DNA from: Daedaleopsis sinensis
Taxonomy: Eukaryota; Basidiomycota; Agaricomycetes; Polyporales; Polyporaceae
Direction: 5' to 3'
Assembly (NCBI GenBank): GCA_033807695.1
Contig: CM066302.1
Location: 3,782,001 to 3,846,000, forward strand
Length of the DNA stretch: 64,000 nucleotides
In this document: positions 1 to 11,676 of the stretch, one piece after another
Position numbering within the stretch: position 1 is the stretch's first letter
Layout: each line of letters opens with the position of its first letter
Notes under the pieces: model-generated
What the model was told of the DNA's origin: nothing
The model's database searches: none
The model's input: only the letters and a program-made list of their open reading frames with translations
Program-made: the position numbers and the translations under genes

Positions 1-2681
1 CAGTGTACGCCGTGCCCATCGCAATGCAATCACCCTCATCGGCTTTCTTGCCATTCCCAAATGTGCGTCACACATTGTTCACTCTCAGTACCATATCCCC
101 TCCCAATCTTTAAGCAACGACTGTACTCGCCGAGGGCTGCATCATCGCTGTGAGCTCCGACCTTGGGGCCCGGATGGTCTCCCTCGTCGCTGTTCAGCCG
201 TCACACTGGCGTTCTCCGTATCATTCTCTGCGCATTCTACACCATCACCTACTACTCCTGACGGCCCGTTTATAGCGGATAGACAGTACACGAACGACCC
301 CGAGTTCCGCAAATTCCGACGGGAACTTTTTCACACCTCCTTGCAATACATCTTCGAGCGGCTTCGCCCGTATATGACCACGTTCGACATTGTTCGGTGT
401 GGCGATGGATACTACCGTCGGGTGATCTATGGCTTCGGCCCGTATATTGCCGACTATCCAGAACAAGTCCTACTGGCTTGCACCGTTCAAGGCTGGTGTC
501 CGAAGTCAGTATGTTCAAATATTGACCTGTGCGCTCGGACGCTGACCTTGATCAACGCGCAGATGTGCAGCTCCCCCAGATGACCTTGATACCGGTCAGC
601 ATCCACGACGATCTCATGAGCTGACAGCCGCCCACCTGGACGAAGGTCTCAGCATGCGTGATCTTTGGGATGGGCACGGAATTATTAGCTATCTTACGGT
701 GTGTTTTGATTTCTCGACATTACCACACCGATGAGTGAGCTCATCTGTGACTTGGATCTGTATAGCCGTTCACCGCCTACTTCCCCCGCGCTGACATTCA
801 TGAGCTGATTGCTCCCGACCTACTTCATCAAATCATTAAGGGCACGTTTAAGGACCATTTGGTTACGTGGGTAGAAGAATATCTCATTCTGACGCATGGC
901 AAGACGGCCGCCGCCGAGATCATGGCCGATATTGACCGAAAGTACGTGCCATATAAGTCTGATCTGACCAGCGAGTTGCTGACCTCCGAGTTCATGGTCC
1001 TCCAGAATTGCGGCCGCCCCAGCCTTCCCAGGACTACGACGCTTCCCCGAAGGACGTGGGTTCAAGCAATGGACCGGCGACGACTCGAAAGCGCTCATGA
1101 AGGTAAATATCTCAATAGCTGCATGCAATATGCAGATGCACGAGTTTCGCTACACTAATATACGCACCATTAGGTTTATCTACCTGCTATAGCCGGCCAT
1201 TTACCCCCTCAGATGGTGCGCGCAATCAGCGCGTTCCTCGACTTCTGCTATCTAGTCCGACGGGATACCATCGATGAGGACACCTTGACTGAAATTGACG
1301 ACGCACTTACTCGATTTCATCAAGAGCGCGAGATATTCGTGACCAGCGGTGTGCGTGAGACGATTTCCCTCCCACGACAACACGCGATGAAGCACTACAT
1401 TCGCAACATCCGTCTATTTGGATCACCCAACGGCCTCTGTTCTTCGATGATGGAAGCCAAGCATATCGTGGCCGTCAAGCGACCGTACAGGCGATCCAGC
1501 AAGAACAACGCTCTCGGCCAGATTCTAATGACCAATGAGCGCCTCGACAAGCTCGCCGCCCTCCGTGTTGACCTAGTTGCGCGTGGCCTTCTCGACGGTG
1601 TATGCCCTCGCCTACCCGACTACATGCGACGTATCGCCGAGATCAATCGCTCTCTCCATATTGACTCCGATTCTAGTTCGGATTCCGACCACGATCATGA
1701 TCCTAGCTTAGAATGTATGTGACACGTCTGGCTTTACATGCGCCGTACAGTTTAATTGCCAATAACTGACTTATGAACCTCGCAGCTCTGCCGGGAGGGT
1801 CTGCTATGACCGAAGCCCGTCTCCCACACGGCCTCGAGGACGATCATGACGACGATTCCGGAACTGTTAATGAGCTGGACGTACTGGCAGAGGTCGTGCT
1901 TGCAAAGACCCCAGGTATGTCTGAATCCTCTGCAACTGGCCGCTGTGTTACGGTCGCTTCTCACATACTATGCGACCTTACTGACTCGTGCACCACAGTC
2001 CGAAACCTTCCCAAGCCGATTGGAGACCTTGCCCAGCACCTCGGGTTCCCAACGTTGCCATCGCTGATCCGGTACTTCCTCTATGAGGAGCTGAACCCAG
2101 GTACAGGGCTTACCGGAGCGCAAGCAGGGCCCGCTGCATGTCCCTCTTTTGATGGCAGGATCAAGATATCCCCCTCGGCGATCGCGACCTTCCTTGCTCC
2201 TAGCGATCCATCTGGGTCGCGTGGAATGCGTCGTGAGCGCATCCGCTCCGTGAGATCTTGGAGAGGTGGCCGACCCCGTCGCGATTGTGTGTACGTGTCG
2301 AAGGACCCAGGTACTGCCGGGTTTGGACCAGGGTTCCGTGGACTGTATGTTGCACGTGTGCAGCTGCTGTTCTCATTCAGCTACTTCAACAAGCTATACG
2401 AATGTGCCCTAGTGTCCTGGTATCTGCCAGTCGATGACGAGCCGGACCCGGACACGGGAATGTGGGTGGTGGCTGCCGAGATGGAGGGGCATGGACGGCA
2501 GAGGCGTCTCGCGCTCGAAGTGATCAGTCTGGACTGTGTTTTGCGCGCTGCTCATCTGATTGGGGTGAGCGGTCATGGATTCCTTCCCCAGGGGATTGGA
2601 CCAGAAGAGGCTCTTGATGCGTTCCGTACGTTCTACGTCAACAAGTATGCGGATCACCATGCATTCGAGATAGCATATTAA
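1..2681 (+). CDS. Plavaka transposase, partial (copy A)
   Basis: This is the 3' part of a multi-exon transposase gene, entering the window inside the exon with the RRAHRN...IGFLAIPK block. Further exons give FRKFRRELFH, the EQVLLAC-QGWCPK block, FPRADIHELIAPDLLHQ, GLRRFPEGRGFKQWTGDDSK, SLPRQHAMKHY, FGSPNGLCSS and the ending FYVNKYADHHA. These blocks, in this order, are characteristic of the Plavaka family of CACTA/EnSpm-related transposases in Agaricomycetes. Introns are short with GT-AG ends (for example 63-275 and the one following DIDRK near 933). No stop or frameshift breaks the exon chain. The visible part is indistinguishable from copy B at 16471-20330. The zinc finger and SDKTTVS exons lie outside the window. 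Confidence 0.88.
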
Positions 2682-2894
2682 TACATATCTTCTTGTCTCT
2701 CGCCGCCTTGAATACTAGTGTGACTCGGACTTTGGCAGGGAAGTCAACTCGAATTTGGAGGATGGCACTGTAAGTACTGTAAGCTCTAAGATTTGTCTAA
2801 GATGATCACAAGTCCATTGTCACTAAGCTCTAACATGTGCTGTAACTTCCAACATACCGTAAGGTCTCTAACATCAAGTGTGATTTTGCTGATG
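1..2894 (+). mobile_element. Plavaka (CACTA-like) transposon, copy A, cut by window edge
   Basis: This is the transposase-side end of the same element seen complete at 16258-23663, in the opposite orientation. Position p here pairs with 19152-p there, and pairing stops at the element end (2894), just beyond the terminal CATCAG sequence. Every reading frame I compared between the copies is identical, including a 302-residue and a 169-residue exon, so the copies separated very recently. The other end lies left of the window, so the target duplication cannot be checked. Confidence 0.9.
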
Positions 2895-3540
2895 CAGCGG
2901 GTAAGGGGAAGTTTTGGGCTAAAAGTAGAGCTTACTGATAGGTGGACCGGCGGAGACTAGGGGGTTAAAGTGCACGACCGTGGAAAGCAGGGCTGCAGAT
3001 CGCGTGTGCGGTCAACACGGACAGCGATCGGTGCTATGTCAGTGTGAGCATTCACGGGTAAGGGGAAGTTATGGGCTAATAGTAGAGCTTACGAATAGGC
3101 GGACCGGCAGACACAAGAGGGGTCAAGTTCATGTGCACGATCGTGGAAAGCAGTGCTGCAGATCGCGAGTGCGAGGCGGACGGGCGGGGACTAGGGGGTT
3201 AAAGTGCACGACCGTGGAAAGCAGTGCAGCAGATCGCGTGTACGGTCAACGCGGACAGCGATCGGTTCTATGTCAGTGTGAGCATTCACGGGTAAGGGGA
3301 AGTTATGGGCTAATAGTAGAGCTTACGAATAGGCGGACCGGCAGACACCAGAGGGGTCAAACTCATGTGCACGATCGTGGAAAGCAGTGTGGCAGATCGC
3401 GAGTGCGAGGCGGACGGGCGGAGTCTAGGGGGTTAAAGTGCACGACCGTGGAAAGCAGTGCTGCAGATCGCGTGTGCGGTCAACCCGGACAGCGATCAGT
3501 TATATGTCAGTGTGAGCGACCGCGGGTAATGGGAAGTTAA
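2895..3540. repeat. 234-bp tandem repeat array
   Basis: The phrase GGGTAAGGGGAAGTT recurs at 2899, 3056 and 3290, with a variant at 3524, giving periods of 157, 234 and 234 bp. Each full 234-bp unit holds two versions of a shorter block with GTGCACGA and GTGGAAAGCAG. The first unit lacks one 77-bp block. A 186-codon open frame through the array (2980-3540) is just the repeat translated and is not a gene. Plavaka copy A is inserted at its left edge. Confidence 0.85.
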
Positions 3541-3646
3541 GGGTGGTTATTAGTATAGCAGTTGCACAGACGTGCTGGACAGGAGACGCAGCATATGAGG
3601 GCGGAGACCGTGGGATGTTGGAATCAGCTGTTACATCATGCATGTC

Positions 3647-4384
3647 TTACAAACGCGCCTTCCGAAGTACAGTCAACGCTCTGAGGCACAGGTGTGATCG
3701 ATGATTGTGTTGCTCATCTGCAACGCGCATGACGTTGCACTCCAGCAGCACAAAGTCTCCTGGCTCGAGATATGATCGGCCGCTTGCAAGAGAGATTGCG
3801 ATGTCGACGTTGGATTGAGAACTGGGGCAGGAAGTGCGAGCTAAGAGCCGGCCACCGTCTACGCCTATGATGAATGGTTGTTAGAGCGAGGTCGCATAAC
3901 AGATGAGAGGCGGACTGACTGCTCAGCAGGCCGTACTCAACATGCAGCTGGGCAAGGCGGTCGATGTCCTGCTGTCTGTATACGTGGAGCTCAAGCAGGG
4001 AATGAGAGGGTGATGCGAGGTGGTCGGGTAGTGTGCGGACAAGGGTTCCCGGGATGAACACGAACAACGGCCGCTGCCTATAGTACAGCCTCAGTCCATG
4101 TTCGACCGCACTCCAGTGACATGAGTTGCTGACGTCCGCCAGAGGAAGCACCAAATCGCACGGGTTTGCGGATATCACACTTGCCTGGAGCAGGCTTGAA
4201 GAGAAGAGCATCAGTATCTGACGGGGAGGAAGACGAGAGAAATATGTTTGTACTGGAAGTTGTGTTTCAAGTCGCGAACGAGTACATCTTCGTCGTAGAA
4301 CGCATCGGCGAGGGTTCCCCAATCAGTTGATAACAGCGGGGGGAGTTCTCGCACACACGCAGCAGCACGGAGGGCAACTGACAT
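3647..4384 (-). CDS. Helitron-linked double-module family protein (gene 1)
   Basis: I do not recognise this protein. It is a three-exon gene starting at the ATG at 4384 (MSVALRAAACV) and ending at 3647. Intron 1 has a GTACAA donor near 4250; intron 2 has a GTCAGT donor near 3925 and a TAG acceptor near 3870. The product is about 200 residues. The middle exon has CHWSAVEHG, then FVFIPGTLV and a late D. The last exon has YLEPGDFVLLE and ends LCLRALTVL. The same pattern, W then hydrophobic-G-T, then L-x-x-G-D-x-V, then a hydrophobic tail, recurs in the next four genes, so this is the outermost member of a paralogous cluster. There is no signal peptide or membrane segment. Exon boundaries are inferred by eye. 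Confidence 0.55.
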
Positions 4385-4642
4385 CGAGGGAGTGGGGAAT
4401 GGAGAGCGTTGACAGAGATTACGCGGAAGGAGTGGTAACATGAACATGCAGAGCACGGGTGTAATCATCAACTCAGGGGCAGCTCAACGGCACAATATTA
4501 CCCACGACATCAGGACGGAGGACCATGTGGCGTGGGCGAGCATGAGACCCAGCAGCACGCGTGGAGGAAGGCATAGGTGAGTAGGAAGGTATGTATTGGA
4601 ATGATGTACATAAGCGGAGAGGGGAATGCATACGTTGAAAGG

Positions 4643-5515
4643 CTAAAGCGGCGACTGGTTGTCACACAGCATAGTAACTGAAAGTAAGTCGAACCATATC
4701 GCCCACCGGCCAGCCGTACGATGACGACGGCCAAGCTTCATCTCCAGCAGCACAATGTGACCGCGGTCTAAGACCTCGAAATTGAGCGTATTCATTCCCT
4801 CTTTGCAGGTGATCCCGGTTCTGGCGTCGTAGACGTGTGGGTATACCTATAACTGATATAAAATACGACTATCAGTGATGCAGAAAATGGGCACTTACCG
4901 GACGCGAGCCGAAACGTTTGTATGTGTGGAGCAAGGGAGGGAAACCGGCTAAATCAAGGTAAGAGTAGGTGGGATAGCGATTGAGGGCACATACTCGGAG
5001 CAGGGCGAGCCAGTTTAAGGAGGCGACACATCGCAATATGATCCAAGTCGCGTACCAAGTCCACGGCGACCTCAGAGCGCGCGACGTTCGAGTGTGAGGC
5101 CCGAACGAACTCCACACTGTCGATAGTGCCGACCACGAAGATGCGCACGACAGTGTCACGCATGGACAAGAACTGAGCGTGACCGTGAGGCCCCCATGTG
5201 GCGGTGGTAGGCACCCTAGACAGTGTGCGGGCATAAGGTCCCGGAATGACGCTGTCGGCAACGCGGTGGATACGCCTGCGTGTGGTCAGCAGCGCACACA
5301 GTGGTCCTCTCCCATACAAAACAGACGTACCGGACTACGGCCGCCGGGACGGTGCTTGCTAACACCACCGTGCGCTCGTCGAAGAGCTCGTGGGGTTCGA
5401 GAATCACCGGATCCGGAACCGCAGCGAATGCCTCTGGTGGATATGGCTCGTCGGGGGGAGGGGACCATGACAGTGAAGTAGATGTAGAGAGAGGGGTGGA
5501 GGGAGAACTCGACAT
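4643..5515 (-). CDS. Helitron-linked double-module family protein (gene 2)
   Basis: This gene of unknown function has at least four exons. It starts at 5515 (MSSSPSTPLSTSTS) with a Ser/Pro-rich leader containing FDERTVVLAS, and its first intron begins GTACGTCTG near 5327. The first module carries TTATWGPHGHAQFL, then IFVVGTIDSVEF and DLVRDLDHIA. The last exon carries VYDARTGITCKEG, NFEVLDRGHIVLLE and the ending WAIWFDLLSVTML, with the stop at 4643-4645. The last exon aligns closely with genes 3 and 5 (VYDGTERV and LYDARNKF at the same place; F-x-L-x-S-x-x-x-L at the end). The short exon between about 4980 and 4905 is the least certain part. A nucleic-acid-binding role is a guess from predicted beta-rich modules and Helitron linkage. 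Confidence 0.6.
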
Positions 5516-5941
5516 GTTGACTGATGGGTCTGACCGCGAAGGGGGTCGGCCATGTTTAAGTACTGTCGTGGATGTTCACTGACCCATTCGATGACGGAAC
5601 AGCAGGCCAGCAAAGATTGTGCATGAACAGTTGACGAGCAGAGAGGATGAGGTTAGCAGGTACGGCAGGTGCGTAAGCACAGCTATGGCGCTGCCCGTAT
5701 ATGATCGGCAGCGACTGCACGTGAACTGTACAATAAATCGTTTGAGTTTGATTGATCGTCGGAAATGGATGAGACCCGGTTCGAATGTGGAGGATCTGTA
5801 CAGTTCCTCGATAGAGTTTGATCGTACTGTGTAGTTCAGAAAGTGGGTGATGAATCTGAGTCACACACAGTGCTGGAGAAAGAGACTATACTCTAATGAG
5901 GAATATAACTAGCACATATAACTAGCACCGAACGAAACCTG
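5516..5941. other. intergenic spacer
   Basis: The 426 bp between genes 2 and 3 hold no convincing exon. The only visible structure is a short direct repeat of ATAACTAGCAC near 5905-5930. Confidence 0.5.
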
Positions 5942-6740
5942 TCAAGGGGCACGGACGAGTACGGTAATCGAGAGGAGGTAGAAGGTGACTGTCCAAACCA
6001 TGCCTACGCAGTCGCGAACGCAGAACACCTCAGCAATGACCAGATCGTCAACGTTCAAGCTGTCGAATGAGATTTCGGCCATGTACACGGGCACGCGAAC
6101 TCGCTCGGTACCGTCGTACACTCTGGGGAATGACTGTGAGGCAGTATTAGCATATACAAACAGATAGATAGGAACGCACGTTGAGGCGGCTAGCATTCAG
6201 TGTCTGTGGCACGCGCGTACCTGGTGCACGTCGGTGACAATTACGGTGGATACAGCGGTGTAGCACTTACTGATGGAGGGCGAAACTCGATCAATTAGAG
6301 CCCAGAGAGCGGTGCGGTCTCGCATGCGCAGAAAGTCTAGCTGTAGCATGCATCCGGCCGGCCTCAGTGCACCGGTGGAAGTCCGGACTGCCTCCAACGT
6401 GCCCACTGCGAAAATAGGGCACGGCTTCCCCTTTGACGTGCATAGTATGTCGGCATTGGAGCCCTCGCCCCACAGGCAGTCCTTGGACGCGCGGGTGAGC
6501 GGCAAGCCGTTAGGCGACAAGTAAGCACGCTGCATGAGGCGGTAAATGCGACTGCAAATCAACAGTTCAATGGGGGCTGGCATCCGTAAAAGCGGAGCAC
6601 ACGTACGGTATTTCTGCACGGTCTACCCAAAGATCCAAGAACAGCACGTCTTCTTCGATTGCGTCTCCATCCGGGACGGACCGGGAAGCAATAGGGCCGG
6701 TGGGGGGCACGTACAGGACAAGTTCAAGGGAGGTAGACAT
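5942..6740 (-). CDS. Helitron-linked double-module family protein (gene 3)
   Basis: This multi-exon gene starts at 6740 (MSTSLELVLYVPP). Its first exon ends IEEDVLFLDLWVDRAEIPY. The second exon carries LSPNGLPL, CLWGEGSNADIL, GKPCPIFAVGTLEAV and QLDFLRMRD. The last exon carries FPRVYDGTERVRVPVYM, SFDSLNVDDLVIAE and the ending WTVTFYLLSITVLVRAP, with the stop at 5942-5944. The middle exon aligns with gene 4 (L-S-P-x-G-L, then W-G-x-G, then GKP-x-x-F-x-V-G, then Q-L). The introns begin GTGTGCTCC (near 6609), GTAAGTGCT (near 6270) and GTGCGTTCC (near 6179). A TATA-like box lies about 55 bp upstream. Function is unknown; the double-module layout matches its neighbours. Confidence 0.65.
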
Positions 6741-6791
6741 CACGAAGCGAGCGAGGTGCAGTGGACCCTGTAGCAGACGGAAAGGATGTCG

Positions 6792-6798
6792 ATTTATA
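6792..6798 (-). promoter_or_regulatory. TATA-like box for gene 3
   Basis: TATAAAT on the minus strand, 52-58 bp upstream of the ATG at 6740, a normal spacing for a fungal core promoter. Confidence 0.5.
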
Positions 6799-6912
6799 GG
6801 AGCAGAGAGGACAAGAAGACCGCCGAACAAGATAGCACTCCTGAATGATGTGCGACGGCAGCGGTCGGCGGACAGGACAGGAGGTGATTGATAAGAGGGC
6901 GTACTGATCGAA

Positions 6913-7756
6913 CTATTGGGGTGCGCAGTGCAAACGCACAACCGTCCGAAACCGGATGGACATGTCCCAGGCTTGCCAGCGTGGTCCGAATGTTGGTCGT
7001 TCAGAGCGCGTCACGTAGCACAGTGAGGCTACAACGTCGCCGCGTCTTAAAGTGGAGGGATGAATGTTAGACAAGCGAGGCTCGGTGGAGTCGTAAGCTC
7101 CAGTGAAGTGCTGCAACACATAGATGAGCACGGGACAGTGTGTGTGCGAGTTGGAAGATACTTGCATGACGGGTGACCACTGACGACGCCGCGGATGCCA
7201 ATAAGGAGGTGGATGTGGGTGCTACATTACACTGTCAGAAACGCACTGGAGTGCATCAGAAGGTACCCACGTTGTGAAGGTTCAGACATACGAGCAATGA
7301 AGTGATGACCTTCACGGTCAATCTCGCGGAACAGGTGCAGCTGCATCGACGTACATGCCTGTCCAAAGGGCAAGCATGGGTTCCACCAGACCTGCTCCAC
7401 TAAGCCAACCACGCGGAACAACGCAGGTTTGCCCATATGAAGGAGATCACACTCCATGTCACCCACGCCCCATGTGAGAGTCATGGGGATGTTCGACAGC
7501 GACAACAACCCAGGCGGTGAGAGTTCCAACTGGGCTCTCAGGACCCTGTACATCGCTCAGGCTTCAGCGAGGCGCAAGAGCCGCAGTGTGGGACTTACGG
7601 TGTGGTGACGGGATTCACAAGGGAGGGTGCGAACTCCGTATAGTACCAGCACGGTAGCTGGATGTGTTCTGGTGAAGTATCCGCGTCGACGTCGGTGGGG
7701 ACCGTGTACTGTGACAATGTAGGCCCGTTGGAGGCAGAGTGTTGAGCAGCGACCAT
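6913..7756 (-). CDS. Helitron-linked double-module family protein (gene 4)
   Basis: The gene starts at 7756 (MVAAQHSASNGP). Exon 1 ends SLVNPVTTP at a GTAAGTCCC donor near 7602. Exon 2 begins after ATGTACAG near 7550 and carries LELSPPGLLSL, TLTWGVGDMECDLL, GKPALFRVVGLVEQV and QLHLFREIDREG. A GTATGTCTG donor near 7292 closes it. The last exon carries VLQHFTGAYDSTEP, STLRRGDVVASL and the ending WDMSIRFRTVVRL, with the stop at 6913. Exon 2 is the clearest bridge between family members: its L-S-P-x-G-L, W-G and G-K-P blocks line up with gene 3. The acceptor of the last intron is uncertain. The product is about 230 residues, soluble and of unknown function. Confidence 0.63.
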
Positions 7757-8082
7757 CGTAGAGAGAGCTCGAATGCTACAGGTGTGACGGTAGACAAGGA
7801 GTAAGAGAGAAGGAGCAAGGACAGACCGTGTCGTAAAGAGCACATGGGAGCCGGGAAGGACATGAAAACACGCTAGTTTGTGCAGGAGCCTGGAGCACAC
7901 GTGACCTGTTCACGATAGTATGATAGTATGATCAGTTATTACATGTCAATGACAAGGGCAACACGCGGAGAATAGGTAGACAATGTTCATTGGGAACAGG
8001 TGCATAATACAGGACAGGGACGACACAGGAAATAGAAACAATTAGCATCGCGGGACAGAACATAACAACACGGAATGATGCT
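7757..8082. other. intergenic spacer
   Basis: The 326 bp between genes 4 and 5 show no supported gene. There is a small direct repeat of ATAGTATG near 7915-7930. Confidence 0.45.
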
Positions 8083-9491
8083 CTACATATTGTCGTCGTA
8101 ATCGGGAACGACCGCTGGACCGTCAATGGCGGTGCCGGGGGGAGCCTCATACAGCATAGAGAAGCTCTGCAGGTCAAAGCTGACCTCCCACGAGCTCCAA
8201 CCGCGGGCAGATTTAGCTTCCTTGGTGGCTTTCCATCGAGTGTAAGAAACCTCGAGCAACCCTATGTCGCCAGGACCGATAATGGATGATTCGATCGAGG
8301 CCATGTCCTTCTTCGCGCGGAACTTATTCCGAGCATCGTAAAGACCGTCGAAAGGATCGATCTGTGAGATGTTGGTCTCAGACACGAAAGTGATGAAAGG
8401 GGGGGTGGTATGCTCACAGCAGGCCGGTCCAGGCCTTTGACAACTCTGGTCTGAAAACGGTTCGCGTAGACCACAGGAGAAGGCGGTTCTATAGCGGGTA
8501 AGCGACAATAGAAAGTGACAGTAGGCGAGAATCATACCGTCGGTGCACGAAAACCGTTCATACAGCTGGCAGAGTGCGTGGTAATCTCCCTGATAAGGTA
8601 ACTCGCCAGACATGTTGACCCTGCTATGGGGGTTGCCATCCCGGTCATAGAACCACTTACTCTTGACCTTTATCAACAGCCAGATCGTCAACGGCTTGTT
8701 GTTACGGTCACACAGCACGCGCTCTGTCTTGTAACTGGTACCCCAGCGGACGTCGGCTGGCAGCGTCCCGAGCGAGAAGCGACTGTTATCAGGGTCGGTC
8801 TTGATGGCGAAGTCCTTCAAGCGGCTGCGCAAACCGGTGAGGTAGGCAAATAGCGAGGAGCACAGTCATACCTGAGAACGTCGAACGGCACGTAGTCCAC
8901 ACCCTCGAAGGAGGGATGGACTTTCGCGGGCGGTGAGTCTGCATACTCAAGCTCCGACGGTTCCCTCTGGCCGGAGGTCACCAAATCCGTAGACGGTTCC
9001 ACAGCGGGGCTAGACATCGTAGTCACCGACCACGCACTCGGGGTGGAAGGGCTGTGCAGAAGAGCAGAGGTGGAGATTCAGTCACGTATGCGATAGCTCG
9101 GGATACCTCGAGAACTCACCGTATCGTGTCCGAGGACTTAGTCGACGTTGGAACACGGTCGCTGTCCCCGTGGCTCAGAACCGACCGAGTTGCAGGAGCC
9201 GCGGTCAGCACAAGTACACCAGGAACGGCACTGACGGTGCTGGCGGTCTGGGCGGGGGTGGACCCGGTGAATCCATCCTGGGGGGACGAGTCCTGCACAG
9301 ACAGGTGTGAATGCGTGGAAGAGGACGAAGAGACCAGTGCGGCTGGATCCGACTGCACGCTGTCGTTACTTCTTCAACGCCGGTCAGTAAGCGGAACACA
9401 GCGAGTAGGACGAGTGGACTCACTCAACGCGCGGACGCTTGTTGTCCGGTCCGTCAGCGGACAGACTTGTTCTGGAGCGACGAGGCGGCAT
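8083..9491 (-). CDS. Helitron-linked double-module family protein, long form (gene 5)
   Basis: This is the longest member, around 350-400 residues. It starts at 9491 with a basic leader (MPPRRSRTSLSAD...KRPRVE, which could act as a nuclear localisation signal), then a Ser/Thr-rich exon around 9345-9120. The next exon ends VDYVPFDVL. The first module has FSLGTLPADVRWGTS and WLLIKVKSKWFYDRDG. The second has DPFDGLYDARNKF, SIIGPGDIGLLE and WEVSFDLQSFSML, with an acidic tail ending PDYDDNM at 8083. The C-terminal part aligns well with gene 2. Introns have GTGAGT or GTATGA donors; the boundaries between about 8540 and 8390 are uncertain. It is divergent from gene 6 across a 409-bp spacer. Confidence 0.62.
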
Positions 9492-9900
9492 AGCGAAGAT
9501 GTGACGGAGTGTTTGTGGATGAAAAATGGGGGGACAGTGTTGAAAGAAGAGGGCCGATTTTATCGCGGCAGGACAAAAGGCAAGGTAGTACGCGCTCCAT
9601 GCTATGGCGGACTCTGGGTACCCGTCCGTTTGCAGCGCATGAGCAGTTGAAGCGCTGTGGCATATGTGCCTGGATAGACGATCGCGGATGCAACGAATAG
9701 CTCCACACCCGATGGGATCGGCGGCGCGGAAGATAGTATGAGAGGGTTGCGCCGCGCAGTGCCGATTACCGGTCGGGACCGTGAGCACTAGGGTAAAGAA
9801 ATGGGAGCTGGGAGAAGTCAGCCGCCATGTCACCCGCGGCGGCACGGGGTATATAACTAAATTGAGAACAACAGAGATCACATACTCAGTATCAAACATC
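9492..9900. promoter_or_regulatory. divergent promoter region of genes 5 and 6
   Basis: This 409-bp spacer separates two genes that point away from each other. A clear TATATAA lies at 9850-9856 on the plus strand, 45 bp before the ATG of gene 6. A weaker ATAAAA-type sequence lies on the minus strand near 9555, about 65 bp upstream of gene 5. Confidence 0.5.
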
Positions 9901-10993
9901 ATGGCCTACTTCATGAGTAAGTGCGTCTTCGCCGACAACGAGCTCAGTGTTGATCTGTTGCAGCGGAGAACGGACTATGTCGCAACAAGTGGCCGTTCGA
10001 AATGGGCAAGCCTGCCAATCAGAAAGAGGACCTCCCTGCTTGGATGTGCTTGCCGAACACGTTCGAGGCGCTGGCGGAGCGGGTTTCAGTCGACCGAGCA
10101 GGATACGGCGCGCCGCAAGTACTTCTCACTCACAATAGCCTCGACGCGAAGGGGGTTGTGATGCAGTTCATGGTACGAGTCCAGGGCTTGGTATCGGAGG
10201 CTAGTTTGTACCCTCTGGGCAATTGGAACGGGTGAGCATGAACATTGTCGTTGTTTCTGGGCTGCTAACACACATACAGGGAAGAACAGGGTGCCCCAAA
10301 GGCGATGCAGACGTTGACGTTGACCGCCGGAGGGGTGGCGGACGCGTTCAATCCCCAATGCGACGGCATAATAGCGTTGGAAGAGATTATATGCACAGTG
10401 TTGGGCTCACCGCGAACGTCTCGGATGGCGCGGAAGGGATCCATTCGCTTGAAGCGGAGAGTCTTTACCATGGTGAGTGTTAATTCCAATTTCAGTGGCA
10501 TCAGTCGCGATATAACTTCGTCCCAGGTTCGCGAGGGCACGGACGAGACTAAGAAGGTGGTGCTGAGTACGAGAGACGACCCTCTTGGCAAGGCGGGGAT
10601 GATATCAGCCCGGTGGATTGTCGACCATCGGGTGAAGTTAGGTGTCCAACGTGAAGGCGGCGGAGTGTTCGCTGTCCCTCCCATGGGCATCAGGAAGGGC
10701 GATTTCGTCGACGCTCTAGTGGCGGTGGAAGTCGTCAGCATGAAGACTCGAGATGGACGCAAGTATGAGGTGCAGTTCTCTCCGCAGGAGGTCGTACGCT
10801 TAAAGAGCGCTGCGGAGGCGAAGGTGAGGTGAGATGGCTAGTTCGTGCGAACAAAACTGACAGAGCTGGTGCACAGGCGCTGATCAGCAAGATGCCTCGT
10901 GCCCCGAGTGCTCCCAACAATCAGCATGCGCCAACTGTCAGTCGTCCGGACGGAATGGTGTTCGAGCAAGAGGACGTTATGGACACGTTGTAG
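9901..10993 (+). CDS. probable divergent member of the double-module family (gene 6)
   Basis: Five exons join cleanly: 9901-9916, 9964-10231, 10280-about 10470, a fourth from about 10528 ending near 10824, and a last one from about 10876 to the stop at 10991-10993. Donors are GTAAGT, GTGAGC, GTGAGT and GTGAGA, and every acceptor is CAG, with phases preserved. The product is about 290 residues. It has FMVRVQGLVSEASLYP followed by a gapped hydrophobic stretch, then KLGVQREGGGVFAVPP, GIRKGDFVDAL and YEVQFSPQEVVRL. The GDFV and final F-x-x-x-x-V-x-x-L pattern resembles the C-terminal module of genes 1-5, though identity is low and the YD motif is not evident. The function is unknown. The clean exon chain supports a functional gene. 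Confidence 0.68.
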
Positions 10994-11676
10994 AGATTGA
11001 CGACCGAATGTGTATGTAACAGTAGTCTACAAAAGCATTACCTGCATCGAATACTCCTGCGTAGCCACCGTCAGCATATCACACCACGCTCCCTGCAAGG
11101 CAAGCGACTGGCCGGGTTAGAATGCATACGCTCGTGCTATGCGGGTAAGCAGATATCCATCAACGCTCCGTATCGAGCGGGGAGGAATCAGCGCATGGGA
11201 AACACAGAGTACAGAAGAGCGGTTAGACGTCATTGCTACCATCGCCACCCCAAAGTTCTGTTCGGGTGGACGGCAGAGCAGACGGGGTAAACACCTATCC
11301 AGGAAAATACGGCGGGCAACAGGCAGCGGATGCAAGCCGCAGTAATGGCCGCAGTTGAACCTGGAATGGTCGAATAGAAAGTGCAGATCTGGTCGGGGTG
11401 CGGTGGCACAGATAGAGTGTGCAGATCGAGTGCCGTACTCGTAGCCCCTCTTGACATTTGAGAGCAGGCTAGATGTGACAGTCAGCCGAGGAGGCGTTCG
11501 GAGATATGGTGAATATTGGGTGGGTGGAAGCAAGTATCACGGACGAGCAGCACGACTGCGGCCGCCACACCCGGCGTAGACAGGGAGCGGAAAGTGAGCA
11601 TCCACTGTGATTAATAAATACACGAGCGGGAAACAGCGACTGAGAACATGTGCTCGACCGCTCAGACAGACCAAAA
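10994..11676. other. intergenic region without a supported gene
   Basis: The 683 bp between genes 6 and 7 contain a 138-codon minus-strand frame (11117-11533). It has neither the family motifs nor convincing splice context, so I do not call it. A TATA-like TAATAAATA near 11612 belongs to gene 7. Confidence 0.4.
11612..11620 (+). promoter_or_regulatory. TATA-like box for gene 7
   Basis: TAATAAATA, 57-65 bp upstream of the ATG at 11677. Confidence 0.4.

Noticed and set aside
2980..3540. 186-codon open frame across the 234-bp array
   Set aside because: It is the tandem repeat translated; the repeating peptide has no start context or homology.
11117..11533. 138-codon minus-strand frame between genes 6 and 7
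   Set aside because: It lacks the family motifs and has no convincing splice signals.
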